From the NCBI RefSeq assembly GCF_001659605.2, contig NC_035162.2, positions 27,643,526-27,707,525 of the forward strand: a DNA stretch of 64,000 nt. Reading direction: 5' to 3'. This DNA is from Manihot esculenta (Eukaryota; Streptophyta; Magnoliopsida; Malpighiales; Euphorbiaceae). This document shows positions 13,801 to 28,800 of the stretch, one piece after another (positions within the stretch are counted from its first letter, which is position 1; every line of letters begins with the position of its first letter). The notes beneath the pieces were generated by a model, which was not told where the DNA came from, ran no database searches, and saw only the letters and a program-made list of their open reading frames with translations. The translations under genes and the position numbers were made by a program.

Positions 13801-16800
13801 ATAAATTATGTTTAAACTATATTGAATAACAACAACCACAAACTGAAAATGGCAGAGGAAACAGCATGGTGCTTCCATCCTTTCTGACTAGCTTTTTCCT
13901 GGAAATTTAACATTTTTACTTCTAAAATTTATTCTCAGAATTTTTTATTAGATGTTGATAGCAAACCAGCAAGCAGCCCGAGAATTGATGCTAACTTAGG
14001 CCCAAGGCCTTTGAGGGTTTACTACCAACAGAAACTCAGGAAACAAGCCCAAGAAGTAGGTAGGGAAATATCTGGGAAGGAGACAGATCTTCCAGGAATT
14101 TGTTATGTATGAGAATCTGTTATTATGTACTGTATAAAAATAAATAAAGGGAGCTGAGGGAGGGGAGCGGAAAAAGGAAGTATAGGCAGCCATTGCTGCC
14201 GGCTACTGAGTCTAGTTTGGGAAGTATTCCTGGGATTACTTTTCTTTTGATTAATCAAAGTATTTTGCGAACAGAGTGCTCCTGATTGTTTTTTCTGATT
14301 GTCTTTGTTGAACTAAGAGGTAATACCAGGTCTTTTTCTTCTATTATTCACCTGTCCCATTTTTGGGTTCTATTCTCTATCGGATGTTTTTCATACAAAA
14401 AAACTAAGTATTTGTGGTAGAGTTAGGAACAGGAAAATGAAGAAACAGAGGACAAATGGAAGTAACTGGGCTGTATATTGAATAACTCAGCTTTTCTCAA
14501 TTACAATGACCTTCTATTCCTCAATTCCAAATCAAAATAAAGGACCCAGGAGAAAGGAATCCCATCTATTAGCAGCTAGCCTAGCACTCATAGAGGTGAA
14601 TAACAATACAGAAACCAAGCATATCCTAAACATTACACCTAACTTATTTATATAACATACTGCTGACTCATCTAAGGAATATTGTCGCATTATTGGTGTC
14701 AGGGAATCTTCTTCAAAGGCAAAATCTCCTGCTTTGTCATTTTGTACAGCAGGGTACTCTGGACTCTTCTATTCCCGCTCCTTTGTTCCTTTACCCTTCC
14801 ATTTCTTCCTATAATAAACCCAATGGTTGGGGTTCGTGGCCCATGTTTGAGTTCGGCCTATTTGGGCTGCTTCTATCAGTTTGATTGTTTGTGTCCATGT
14901 GGAATTTTATAGGAGATTCATGAGATTCAAGATGTGTCTAAGTTCCCTGGTAAATTCTTTTGGGGTTGTGATGTAGAAAAGGAAGTCAAGAAATTTCAAA
15001 TTCAAATACTAAAGAAGTTTATTAATTTGGTTCAAATTTAAGATAAGGTGTATGGGGAAATTATAGAATGCTCCTAGTCCTGTACTACAGTTACAGTTAT
15101 ATTTATATCTATTTTAAATAAAGAGCTGTTGGTCCTTTAGGTCTAGGCAATTTTTTAATTTCAATTTTCCTGCTAAGTAAAAAAAAAAAAAAAACCTTGA
15201 TTTTTAAAACTATGGGTGACTGGGTGTCCTCCATCCAAATATATCATAACCTTCGGAGAAAAGCTGAAGTCAACAGTATTATGGCACCCATATTACCCCC
15301 AGAAAATTTCACTACTATTGTATAAGAAATGGCCTCTGATTGGGAATATTCCTTTCCATTGGCTTTCAAATGGTACCAGATTGTGATTTGAGGTATTTTT
15401 GGTGCAATGATTGGTGAGTTTTGTGATTTTAATTGTGGGTTGCTGATGGCTGTGATTCAATACTTGTGTTTATTGGCATAATAATTGGCGGAACTGTTAT
15501 GAATTGATGTTTTCAAGGTCATGTCGTGGGTTTAGGTACCCTATTCCCACTAATTGTTTACTATTATCTATCCAATACCCAAACGTTGATATTTACTAAA
15601 CCAGCTGCATATTTTCTAGTCTATCATGTCTGAAACATAAGCAAAAGAAATAGAAGCAATAGACTATATTACGATGAAATCTAACAGAAATCAATATAAC
15701 AGCAGTGAGTGAATACTTAAGAAGAGCTTATGATATTGAAATAGAAGAGCATAAGCCAAATTCAGGTAAAAGATTGAGAAATGCAAGAAGTTGTTAGTTG
15801 GTGATATGATATGCATACATGCATAACTCTTCTAATGGAATAAATCTTAATAACATCTTTTTGAACCTTGTACTGTGTAATATTGTCACATAAGTTAGGC
15901 ACCTATTAGGAATATAATAAACAATTGGCATCCAGATTGTAGTAAATCATTGTCAATTTAGACGTCTTCTTTGTAATTAAATTAATAGTTGAAGAGACTA
16001 TAGATTTGGAAAGATTTCTTCCTGAGAAGTTTACCTTTATATCATCATTATTTTATATTATTATCAGAAAATGTTCCACATATATGATTTTTAGTTTGTT
16101 GGATTGAAACATATGATACTGTAATTTAGTCAGATACTTCCAAGATTAATAAAGTTCCTTCGTTTGGAGATAAGCTGCGAACATTCTTCAATTCTTTTTG
16201 CATTTCTTATTCAGGTCATTGCTTCAGATCCTTTAGCAAATGCAGATAAAAATACCACAAATATATTTATGTATTGCACAGGAGGCATTCGTTGTGATGT
16301 GTATTCTACCATCCTAAGGTATCTTGCTGGTTCCTTGCTTTTACCCCTTTTTTTTCATACAAAAGATTTGTGCTAGAGTTTTGGCATATCAATCAGAATT
16401 CATGTCGAAATAGGCTGATTTTTGTGAGGCATATCTCTTCTAGTGCTTGATTAATTAGAATCTTTTCTATGAAAAAGGTGACTTTCCTATAGTGATTCTG
16501 ATGAGGGTTTACCTATTTATTTCCGTAACCTAGTTATAGACATGTAGTTACATAATTAAATAGTGGAAGTTATAGATTATGAGAAGTAACTATCTATTCT
16601 ATTACACCCTAGAATTTAAGATGGTGCACAATGCCTAGATTGGTATGAAATATGATGAAATGTTGTGTGGATAGACTCATAATGAACTGTCTACAAATTG
16701 ATCCTCACTAGTATTGTCATCACAGGATCCTTTCTTGAACAAAAATGCAAATTGACCTCCAATTGGTTTGTGCAAGCAACCAAATGTCAACCTAGAAGGT

Positions 16801-19800
16801 AGTAAACATGTTATCACAGTAGACTTCCATTGGTAAGCATGTGAGGGTATAGAGCTTCTTCAACAATGACCTCACCTAGAATATGTCCATGATGATGACA
16901 ACACGAAAGCTTAGGGCTTTATACTTATATTTTGTGTATGTGTTACTCGTAGAGATGGACGATTTTTACTTGGCTGCCTAAGAGACTATCTTGGTGTTTG
17001 TTCAAGCAACTTGTCTAATCAGCCTCATTTTAGGTGGCCATAAAATATAGCGTTGACTTATTTGATATGATTTGATTTGATTACGGATTTTAGGCATAAT
17101 TAAGATCCTTAATTATTTTTTGATTACTTGCTTCCTATTTAGTTGTCATTCTTTGACTATAAATAGTCATGTAAATCACTTGTAAAGATCAAGAGTGAAA
17201 TACAAAAATATTCTAAAATTCTCCAAAATTCTTCATGGTATTATAGTTTTTTCTTGATTTTAGAATTTAAATTAAATTTTTCCTCTTTAGGGTTTCAAAA
17301 CCCTAGATCTACCTTTTTGGTACTGCCCAATCTACAGACCTTTTCACATCTCGCTGTCGGCATTAGGAGGATCGCCGACCAAATTGCCCACTCTGATGTC
17401 GGAAGATGCGCGCGTGAGGCTCACGCGCCGCTTCGATCACTCCGGCGCTAATTCCGACCCTCTCTTTGGCCTTTCTATGCTGGTCTTTTGGTGATTCGGT
17501 TGGGCTTTCTTATATGTACAACCTTTGATACTTCTTATTCTTTCACGATTCATTTGTTTTACCATGGTTGAAGGTAAAAAGGTCTCGATTCCTGACTCTG
17601 ATAGTTCTTCTTTGCAAATTAGTCCTGTAAAACTTGATGGAACCAATTATCTTGCTTGGTCAAGATCTTGTTTGTTGTTTATCAAGACTAGAGGATTGCA
17701 GGGCTATGTCACTGGTAATAAGAAGTAACTGAATGAGAGTGATTCAAATTTTCTTCAATGGGACTCAGACAATTGTCTTGTTATGACATGGTTACTTAAC
17801 TCTATGCAACCTCATATCTCTAAGTCCTATTTGTTAATTGATACTAATGCAAAGATATGGAAGGCTTTGTTCTTAACTTATTTCAAGATTGAGAATGATG
17901 CCCAAATTTATGATATTCATAATAAGATCAATGGTACTAAGCAAGGAAAAATGACTATCTCCCAATTTTATTCTGAGTTATGTGACTTATGGCAGGAGCT
18001 TGATTACCATCAGGACTACCAGGCAGACTATACTGGAGATGCAGTCAAATTTCAAAAAATGATTGTGTTGACTTATTTGTTGATCCTAGCTGATTCTAGG
18101 GATATGATTTGACCTGATTAGGATCCTTAGTTATCTCTGTAATTATTATTTGATTATTTGCTTCCTGTTTAGATATAATTTTTTGTGTATAAATAGTCCT
18201 GTAAACCAATTGTAAAGATTAAGAGTGAAATACAAGAATACTCAAAATTTTCAACTGAGCAAAAACATTTTTTTTTCAAAAAGAAATAATAAACAAACTT
18301 TCTTCAAAATTCTTCATGGTATCATAGCCTTTTCCTGATTTTAGGATCCAAATTCAATTTTTCCTCTTTAGGGTTTCAAATCCTGATTTTAGGATCCAAA
18401 TTCAATTTTTCCTCTTTAGGGTTTCAAAACCCTAGATCTACCTTTTTTGGTACTAACCCATCTAGTAGCCTCTCCTCTCACCGCCGGCACCAGGAGAATC
18501 GCTGGACTTTCGTCTTTTGGTGAATCGATTGGACTTTCTTGTGTGTACAACTTTGGGTATCTCCTATTCTTTCACGGTTCGTAAATCTTTACTATGGCAG
18601 AAGGTAAAAGGGTCTCGATTCCTGACTCTGATAATCCTTCCTTGCAAATTAGTCCCATAAAACTTGATGGAACCAATTATCTTGCTTGGTCAAGGTCTTG
18701 TTTGTTGTTTATCAAGGCTAGAGGATTGCAGGGCTATGTCACTGGTAATAAAAAACAACCGGATGAGAGTGATCCAGATTTTCCTCAATGGGACTCGGAT
18801 AATTGTCTTGTTATGACATGGTTACTTAACTCTATGTAACCTCATATCTCCAAGTCCTATTTGTTAATTGATACTGCTGCAAAAATATGGAAGGCTTTGT
18901 CCTTAACTTACTCCAAGATTGGGAATGATGCCCAAATTTATGATATTCGGAATAAGATTCATGATACTAAGCAAGGAGAAATGACTATCTCCCAAGAAAA
19001 GGTGATCTCCGAATTCTGTGATTCTAAATGATATGGTTCAGCGAGAGAGTTCTAGTAGACAGGGGGAGATATCCAATCAGAGGGAGAGAATTAAATGTTT
19101 GAACAAGGCAAATTTAAGGAGGTATTCTAGGAGAGACAAGGCAGAAGAAGCCATTATGCAATCTACTCAGAGTCAAGAACCTCCTTCTGGTGAGTTACCC
19201 ACAACTCTTAAATGCTCCAATAATTTAGATAAACCTATTGCACAAGGAAAAGGTGTCAGATTTTGTACTAAACACCCTATTTTTAACTTTGTTTCTTATG
19301 ATTTCTTGTCTTCCTCCTATAGAGCCTTTGCCTTGCCTATTTGCTCTGTCTCTATTCCACAAAATTGGAAGAAAGCTCTTACAGATTCTAAATGGAAGGG
19401 AGCAATGACTGAAGAGATGAATGCACCGGCAAAAAATGAAACCTAAGAGCTTGTCACTCTTCCACCTGGGAAGAAACTTATTGGTTGTAAATGGGTGTGC
19501 ACAGTGAAACACAAAGCTGATAGCACAATTGAACGGTTTAAGGCCAGATTGGTTGCTAAAGGATTCACCTAAACCTATGGAGTGGATTATCAAGAGATAT
19601 TTGCCCCAGTTGCAAAAATAAACTCAATCAGAGTCCTATTATCTTGTGCAGCTAACTTGGACTGGGACTTACAACAGTTTGATGTGAAGAATGCTTTCCT
19701 CAATGGAGATTTAGAGAAAGAAGTGTTCATGGAGATTTCTCCTGGGTTTGCTGATGAGAAGATATAAGAAAAGATGTGCAGGTTAAAAAAGGCTTTGTAT

Positions 19801-22800
19801 TGGCTAAAATAATTTTCCAGAGCTTGATTTGACAGGTTTAGCAGAGCCATGATGTCCTTTGGTTACCAACAGAGTAATGTTAATCATGTACTGTTTATTA
19901 AACATCACAAGAGTAAGATCGCCCTTCTTAATGTGTATGTTGATGATATAGTGGTTACAGGGGATGACAAAGAGGAAACGACTCAACTAAAAAGGTTGTT
20001 GGCTCAAGAATTTGAAATCAAAGATGTAGGAAAGCTTCAATATTTCTAGGTATTGAGATGGCTAGATCAGAAAAAAGAATCTTTATCTCCCAAAGAAAGT
20101 ACATTTTGAATCTTTTGGAAGAAACTGGTATGTTAGGGTATAAACCAGCAGAATCTCCCATTGAAAGTAATCAGAAGATGCAAGTAGGAACTAGTGAGTA
20201 TGTGGATATTTGAAGATACCAGAGATTTGTAGAGAGGTTGATTTATCTCTCACACACTCGACTAGATATAGCTTATACTGTTAGCTTAGTTAACCAATTC
20301 ATGCATGACCTTCGCGAGACTCATATGCAGGCTGTCCTTCACATCTTGAGATACCTAAAGTCTACGCTAGAGAAAGGGCTTCTTTACTCCAAACATGGTC
20401 ATCTCTGAGTTGAACTTTTATAGATGCAGATTGGGCAAGATCTCTTAATGACAGGAGATCCACCTTTGGCTTGGCTACTGCATAATTGTGGGAGGGAATT
20501 TTGTCAGCTGGAGGAGCAAAAAACAAAGTGTTGTTGCTTGGTCAAATGTTGAAGCAGAATACACAGTAATGACCCAAGAAGTGTGTGAACTTTTATGGTT
20601 GCAGAAGTTATTGGGGGAGCTGAGGTTGCCCGAGATAAACAAGATGACTTTGTATTGTGACAACAAAACAACCATCAGTATAGCACAAAATCCAGTTCAA
20701 CATGACTGAATAAAGCATATTGAGATTGATCGACACTTCATTAAAGAAAAATTAACAAACGGTGTCTTGAGTTTAGCTCATGTGACTTCTACTGGGCAAT
20801 TTGCGGATGTGTTTACTAAATGGCTCAAAAATCGAATATACCATAATCTGATTTGCAAGTTGAGTATGTGCGACATCTATGCACCAACTTGAGGGGGGAG
20901 TGTTGACTTATTTGATATGATTTGATTTGATTATAGATTATAGGCATAAATTAGGATCCTTAATTATTTCTATAATTATTCTTGGATTATTTGCTTCCTG
21001 TTTAGTTGTCATTTTTTGTATATAAATAGTCATATAAATCACTTGTAAAGATCAAGAGTGAAATATAAGAATACTCTAAAATTCTCTAAAACTCTTCTTA
21101 TAGAAATGTATGTTGCACTAGGTCTAACAAGGAGAAAGAGAGGAAGAGAAAGGGGAAGGAAGTAGAAGAAGACGAGAGAAAGAGGGGGAAAAGATAAAAA
21201 AAGAATCATGGTTTCATGTTATTCCAACTGATGTTGGGATTGAGAAGCCACCGCCCCTATCAATTCTTTTGGCTCACTTTTATAACTTCGTTTCAAATCT
21301 TTTCCCCCACCCCAAAATCTTGTTTGTGCCCGTTAGTGGCACAGGAACTTGGTTTCATTGACTATGATTTTGGAGTCACTTGTGGCAATGGTGGTGAAGG
21401 AGCGATGGTTGGAGGAGACCTATAAAAGCTCATCTTCCTGAATGATAACGTAGGAGTGGAGGGGAGTCTCCTTGTCTTCTTGTCCCTTAGCTTTGGCTAA
21501 GTCCATGGAAGAGGTGAAATTTAAGGGGAAGAGGGGATAGTTAGATTTGGGACTTCACTTAAATTAAAATATCATTTATTTAATCAAGCATAGAGAGTCA
21601 TTTTATGTGCTACTAACTGTGCTCATTAACGAAGGACTTCTAATATAGATGGATTTAAAACTCAGGAACTAAAGTATTCAATTTTAGAAATACAACAATA
21701 TATCCGCTAATTATGCTAAAACTCAAGGACTAAAGTGAAATTTACCCATAGAGAATTGAATGGTCACCATTCTTGTGTATAAATAAATGATTGGAGCATG
21801 GAGAGGGCACCTTTTTTTTCTCCTTATTATGCATTTGTTGCTGGGGCTAGTTCCAGCTAGTTCATGACAGTCTCCAGGATATTTTTCCTTTGGTTCTTTT
21901 CCTTTTTCATTCTGCTGTTATTGACTTATAAAGCATGTTTTATTGAAAGATACTTGTAAAGGCATTTTTGTCTTTTACATTAATATAAATCCAGTTACAA
22001 GTATTGTCCTTTCTCTTTTCATTTTATTTTTCTCCTAAGTCTATCAAATTTGTCTGACTTGTGCGATCTCTAAATCCAGGATGGAAAATTTTAGGGAGAT
22101 GATAGAGGAACATGGAAGTTTTTCAATGGAACTTATCTATCTACCATCATGGGCAGGAACAAAAATTTAGCATAATCTATAAATTGCTTGGTAAATTAAA
22201 GCATGCATGGGTTATTGAAAAATCATTGATAATAATACAATGAATAGGAACAATTATGTTCAAGAGAATTTGAAGAATCTGTGTGGTCCAGAAAAAAAAA
22301 AAAAAAGAGCTATTAGTTTGGTGTAATAATTCTTCTGAACTTGTGCCATATTATGTGGTCCATTTTGACTAAGAAAGAGTTTTAGTCAAAACGTGAGCTT
22401 TATAAGGTTTATTTTTGTTCTTGGTGACAATATTCTTTTCCCTCTTTTTTTTGGCCTTCTTATCCTCTCTGCATTTAATTAAAAGGTGTTTAATTTTGTG
22501 TGGTAGACAACAGGGTTTTCAGAATTTGTACACCTTAATGGGAGGGGTTTCTCATTATCTTAACGTAGAAGGCCCTAGAGGATGGATTGGAAATTTGTTT
22601 GTGTTTGATGATCGACTTTCTCTCCCACCTTCCGCTTATAATCCTGATGCTGATTCTAGTGCTACAGAAATAGTAACCAAAGCTCAGGGAGGATCAGGGA
22701 ACTATTCATTTGCTAACTGTTATGTTTGTGGATCACATGTCCATGAATTGAGGCATCGAAACTGTGCTAATCTCGATTGCAACTTGCTTTTTCTGTAAGT

Positions 22801-25800
22801 CTCTTTCTCTTCTCTTCTTTCATTACTTAAATGTTGGATATATTTGAATTTAGCCCTCCTCAAATGTACTGTTTCTTCTCTAATATATTCATTAGACTTT
22901 AATTTGTGATGCAAAATGCTGAGGAATTTGGCAAAATATAGGAATTTTGCTTTGAAAGTTGCTCCTGGAGTAAATTCAATTGGGCCAAACTAAAAGAGCC
23001 TCTAGCAAATATACAATTGGGACTTTTTTATTATTATGTTCTATATTTCCTGTTTCAGTTATGATTAGGTTCCAAGTGTAAAATCTCCTTTTAATTGATG
23101 ATCTTGATGATAATTTTTTATGTAATATTTTTGTATTAAGGTCATATGGGAGCACATTAGGATGTTGTCATGTATCATAGGAGGAAGTACAAGAATAAGT
23201 CAAAGTAGTAGCATTGGAGGGAAATTAGTTAATAGCAGTTAGTTTCAACAGTTGTAACTGCTATCTCTTTGGTGGGAAAAGGAGAATAAATAGAGCTGGA
23301 GAGTTCGTGCATTGGCATCTAGAGAACTAAAGTCAATAATATCTCTCTATTTCTCTCTCCAATCTCTTTTCTCCCTATATTCTCTGTTCTCTTCTCTTCT
23401 ATTCTCTCTTTCTTCTTCTCTTCTACTCTATTCTGTCCCATCACAACTGCCAGTTAGGGTTTCACCTAATATTTCATATATTTTATTTTGCAACTAAACA
23501 TAGTAATGCGAGCATAGTAATGGCAAGACTCCTCAACAATAAGTTGTACATCGAAGTTTTGAATCATGAGAAATTAAGGAAAATTTAAGTTATTCATGCT
23601 GATTACAATATTTGGAAAATAAGAAAAAGAAATAAGCTTATTTTTTAAAAATTCATGGGTTCAGTTTTAACCGCCATTAATTCACTTTTGAAAAATATTT
23701 CAATTTGGTTTAATGTCTTTTATGATCTTATATAGATTAAGAGTCAAATTGACACTATTGACTAATAAAATTCTTCTATATAAAGAAATATGTTGGTTTG
23801 CTGAAAGGATAGATGAATTTCAGAATCTTAAATCAAGTAGAACACTATCAATATTTCTTTATTCTTTTAGAAGTGGCAATTATGGAAGGAAATGGATTTT
23901 TATTTGTATTCTAATTAGGTTATGATTTATTATTATTATCTTTTTATTAGTAGGATTACATTTAGTTTTTCTTATTCAAATAAGATTATCTTATATTTTT
24001 CTATTTCAATTAGAATTTGTTTTACTTTCCTATTTTAATTAGCCTTTGTTTTGTTTTTCTAGTCCAATTTGGATTAGGAGATATTTGACTATAAATAACT
24101 TTTATTTTGTACATAAGTGAATAAATTAAAAGTAAAAGATATTTACTCCATAATGAGAATTCTTAGTTGAACCTCGATACTTCTTTTATCCATTGAAAAA
24201 TAGTTAATTCTTTGTACCTCCATATTTAGCAACTTATTAAGATTCAATCTTGTGACGTTTTAATATGAATTTCTTGCATACGTAGTTAACTCATCAAGAA
24301 TTTTTTGTAACGTCTTCTAGTTGAAATTATCGCTTGATTATTTATATTTGTAGTCATATTGGTTGATTAGGGGTACAGTAGAGCAATTCCTAGAAATTAT
24401 TTTTGCTTTTGTTTGTTGTCAAGTTGTGTAATGGGGTTTTTGGTCACAAGTTGATATTGGATATCAGAATAAGGTGATAGACAAATTTTTATTTATTTAT
24501 ATTTAAATTATTGTAATTCCCTTTGGAAAAATGAAATAGGGAGAGAGACGAAAGTAGATTGGGTTGATAGAAGAAATAGAAAGGGGAGAAGTAATAGAGA
24601 GAATTAGAGAAGAAAAAGGAGAGGGAGGAAAATTAGATAGGAAGAAATATCTTTGATTATTATTGATCTTAGATAGATTCTCTTTACAAGTGGGTTTCTA
24701 TTTATACTCTTTTGGTTCTTATAAGTACTACTAAAAGAAAGTAGTTACACCTGCTGAACTAATTCCCTCTAACTCACCAATTTGAAAGTCACATAAACAT
24801 TCACGTTGCACTATCTGCTCTACTCTTTATTCATAACATTTCTCACTTCTTGAAATTATTCTTGTCCTTAAGAATGAATAAACTTGTTGGTGTATCTCTG
24901 TTGCAACAACTAGGAGAGTCTTAAGGGTGGCAAACAATTGCAACATTTTCTTTTCCTTTGTCTTCTCATTTCACACTAATTTTCTTTGAGCAGTAAATGA
25001 TTGCAACATCTCAAGAAACTCACTTTCTGATACGTGCACAAAAAGGGTAATATTTTTCAACAACTTGAGACGCAAAAACGGTATAATATTCTTCAAGGAT
25101 TCAATTAAGGAAGCACGAAAACATAAGAATCCTAGGGACGTTTGAGTTATCCAGGTTGAATATCATATTTGGAAGATAAAAGGAAAAAATAATAGACCAT
25201 ATTTTTTAAAAATTTATAGGTCTAATTTCAACCATCATTAATTCACTTTTGAAAATTCATATATAAAATATTTTAATTTTTTTGATATCTTTTATTATTC
25301 TATACGGATTGGTAGTCAAATTGATATCATTAACTAATAAAATTCTCCCACATGAAAAGGAATTTTGGCTTACTAAATGGGTGGATGAATTTTATAGTCC
25401 TAAATCAAGTAGAATATTGCTAATATTTCTTATCCTTTCAAAAGTGAAAATTATGGAAGAAAGTGAATTTTTATTTGTAATCTAGTTAGCTTATAATTTA
25501 TTTTCCTTATTTTACTAAAATTAGTATTGTTATCTATTAGGGTCCTTAGAAATAGATCGAGTTATGGATCTATTGTTGGAATTTCCTAGGGTCGAAATTT
25601 TCTTTTTGCGACCTATGGTTGTAGTAGAATAAGCTTTTTAGAGAGAATCTGAAAATCTCTTGAGTTGAAGCACTAAAAAACTTTGAAAATTTCTCTCATG
25701 ATTCTTCAAATTGTTACACTTAAATACAAGAGGGAAACATAACTACTAAAAATAGGAAATGATTAAGCAACATGGAGAATCACCCTTCTACCACTAAGGA

Positions 25801-28800
25801 AAAGCAAAAACTAACTTGCACTATCCATATCATGAGTAAACCACTAAGAACATGACTTAACCACTAACTACATGACTCTTGAAAGTAGGACAACTAAATT
25901 GCATTATTTGCTAACATTACTCCTTCTTCCACTATGCGCTAGTCCTCAAGTGCAAACTTAGGAAATTTCTGAGAACTATTTAGCCAGTAGTTGATCCATT
26001 GCGATATCTCTCGAGTCATCATCTGCTAAATCCAGCCAGAATAATTTCTTGCACTAATATCCTCAAAAAAAGAGTTCATCACAGTTAAAACAAAGTTTGT
26101 TTCATCGTCGTTTCTCCATCTCATCGCGGTTTAAGTGCTTAATTATTCAGGTACCTTTTGCTTCCATTGTTTGTTGAGATGAATGATTGGTTAAGGACTT
26201 GCAACACACATGGATCAATTTTTCCATTCACAAAGTCTTGACATTCTCATGTCAGTGACTAGGTCTGTTGGTTGGTGAAGTTCCACCTCTACAGCAATAT
26301 ATTCTTGCAACCCACTAAGATAAAGCAGTATTTTTTTATCTTGGGTGAGGCTTCCAACTCGAGAGACAAGAATCTCAAATTGGGTTTGGTAGTCAGCAAT
26401 TGTTTCTGTTTGCTTTAATTTTGCTAGCTCTCCCAATTTGTTACTATGGATCGGTGGTCAAAATGGAGATTGCATTGGTGCTTGAACTCTTCTCAAGTCA
26501 AGTTAGAAAAATCTTGCATTACCTGCAAGAACCACAATTGAGTTGTACCTTCCAAATGAAAAGAAGCCAGACTAACCTTTTCTTCTGCAGATGTTTTTTA
26601 GCATCGAAAGAAGTGCTTACACCTGCTCAGTCATCCTAATGGATCTTCTTGATCATTGAAATGAGGGAAATCTAATTTAGTGAATTTTGAAACAATCGTA
26701 CCATTGACTGAATTATCTGAACCTGTTGATCCTATTACTTCCTTGCTTTTAGATGAGCGAGAGTGATTGCTTCCCTCTGTTAGGTGTTGGGTAAGAGTTG
26801 ATAATGTCACAGGTAAGATATTCCAATTTAGCACTTAATTCTTCTTGGCGAGCCTTGTTGGTAGCTTGCTCTTTCAAGAATAAGGCAGGAATTCGGTCAA
26901 GCTGTTATTGTTGAATTGAGTCATCCATAATTTGGCTCTGATAGCAAAATGTTAGGGTCCTTAGAAATGGATTGAGTTATGGATCTGTTGCTGAAATTTT
27001 CTGGATACAAAATTTTCTTTTTGTGACTTATAGTTGCAATGGAACAGGCTGGAATTTGAAAATCTCTTGAGTTGAAGTAATAAAAAATATTAGAAAATGT
27101 TTTTATAATTCTTTTATTGAATTACTGCACTTAAATACAAGAGGGAGACATAACCATCTCTTAAAGATAGAGAACCATTAAGCAACATGAAGGATCACTC
27201 TCTTATCGCTAAAGAAAAGCAAAAACTAACTTGCATTATCTACATCATGAGTTAACTACTAAGAACAAGGCTAAACCACTAACTAAATGACTCTTGAAAA
27301 TATGACAATTAACTTGCAAAAAGCTAACTTGCATTATTTACTAACATTATCCTTGTAATACTAGGATAATATTAGATTTTCCGGTGTAAATATGATTTTC
27401 TATTTCAATTAGGATTTTTTTTTCTACTCCAACTAGGATTAGGAGTTTTTTACTATGATTACCTTTATTCTGTACATTAGTTAAATATGTTAAAGTTGAT
27501 ATTTTCTTCGTTACGAGATTTTTTCTTGGTTGAACTTATAGTCGTCTTCTGTCCTTTATAAAGATGATTATTCTTTGTGATGTGCATGCTTAGCTAATTT
27601 ATCAAGAATTTCTTGAGATGTTTTCTAGGTGAAATTATTGTTTAATTATCTATGTTTCTAATCACTATAAGAAACTATTTCAGTCCATACAAGGTCTTCT
27701 TCAGTCTGCATATCTTTCCTTATATTTTTTCATCGGCAAATTCAAAGGGATTTCCTCTTATCTTCTAAATTTCCTGGAGACATGTATTTTTCACATCAAA
27801 CTGCTATAGGTCCCAATCAAGATGGTTGCGTATTGTCACGGTTTCAGATTTTGGCCTGGAACCGTGTGGCACTTGGTTTGAACTCTTTTCAAGCCAAGTC
27901 AGCCAAGCTCTCTACGCGTTTACCTGGACAAAGGAACGTAAAGGTTAGGACCTCCTGCCCCATTCTCGTAAAAACGGAGAATACCACAGTTACCATATGA
28001 AAATATCATGATCGGATAATTATAGCAACTAAAAGCACATCAACAAGCAACCAAGCACCGAGATTTATTGAATAGGCTACTTATTTTATTCCAGGGACAA
28101 AATAGTCATTACACAGTCATGTCAATGATCCATTCCCAACTTGCAGACAGGGGGGAACGCCTGCAAGAAGAGAAGGCACAATCCAGGGACTCAACAAGCC
28201 TACGGTGGCCAGTCGGGCCCAGCCCTTGCTGGTGGCCAACTAGTCACTCCCCCCTAAAGAGCCTTAAGAACAAGTAGAACTATGATGGGAGGAGACATCA
28301 ATATGTCTGAGGTGACACCCCCCCTTTTATAAACAAATAAAAAGGAATTACAAAAAACTGACACGGCCCTTTTCTTCCTACTAATTTCTACTAATTTATC
28401 CCAATATTGTTTTCTAAGAATTCCACTATTGGAAAATTACAGTTTTGGTCCCTGAAACTCTATGACCCTGACACTCCCCCACTTAAATGGTCGACGTCCT
28501 CGTCGACTGAGCGTTAATGAAGTCCACTATCTTGTGTGCATATGCCTGTAGACTTGACTCCTCCCAACTGATTTCTTCAACACCAAGGCCGTTCCACTTG
28601 ACAAGGTACTCTTTGTGTGATGGATGCCTGGTGGACTTGACGATTCGTTCCGCTATGATTTCTTCAACTCCTTGATTGACAGGTGGTGCGCGGGTTACTG
28701 CTGGTCGTGACGTCATGTTACGGCTTGCATTTGACTCATCGGCATAATATGGCTTCAATTTGCTCACGTGAAATACTGGGTGGACTGTCATCCACTTCGG

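Larger units (their letters stand above)
17051..21098 (+). mobile_element. Ty1/copia element, copy 3, with three LTRs (intron 6)
   Basis: Bounded by target duplication TATAG (17046-17050 and 21099-21103). Order on the plus strand: LTR (17051-17235), PBS TGGTATTATAG, gag N-part (17564-18065), second LTR (18066-18316), PBS TGGTATCATAG, second gag start (18594-19000), a jump to linker and RT (19018-20049), RNase H (20488-20880), polypurine tract (GAGGGGGGAG to 20900), LTR (20901-21098). Protease and integrase are absent. Stops interrupt RT. It cannot move by itself, but the ends and the outer target duplication are intact. Confidence 0.85.
25535..27346 (-). mobile_element. Internally deleted Ty3/gypsy element, TSD TTATC
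   Basis: Two LTRs (25535-25916 and 26950-27346) flank only 1.03 kb of internal DNA. The target duplication TTATC is at 25530-25534 and 27347-27351. On the minus strand the internal part starts with a degenerate primer site (complement of ctctgatagcaaaa next to 26949), then gag. It ends with a polypurine tract (complement of ctccttcttcc, 25921-25931). All of pol is missing. Confidence 0.8.
25098..27662 (+). repeat. AT-rich LTR-like repeat, copy B, split by a gypsy element
   Basis: The left part (25098-25534) and right part (27352-27662) align with consecutive parts of copy A at 23540-24358. The break coincides exactly with the TTATC target duplication of the element at 25535-27346, which shows that this repeat was there first. 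Confidence 0.6.

Noticed and set aside
14400..14912. Possible LTR with primer site TTGGTGTCAGGG near 14694
   Set aside because: No partner LTR, no target duplication and no internal domain; the primer-like match is too short.
23713..25485. Similar ORFs at 23713-23925 and 25282-25485 as a duplicated small gene
   Set aside because: They are corresponding positions of one AT-rich LTR-like repeat, with no start context or domain.
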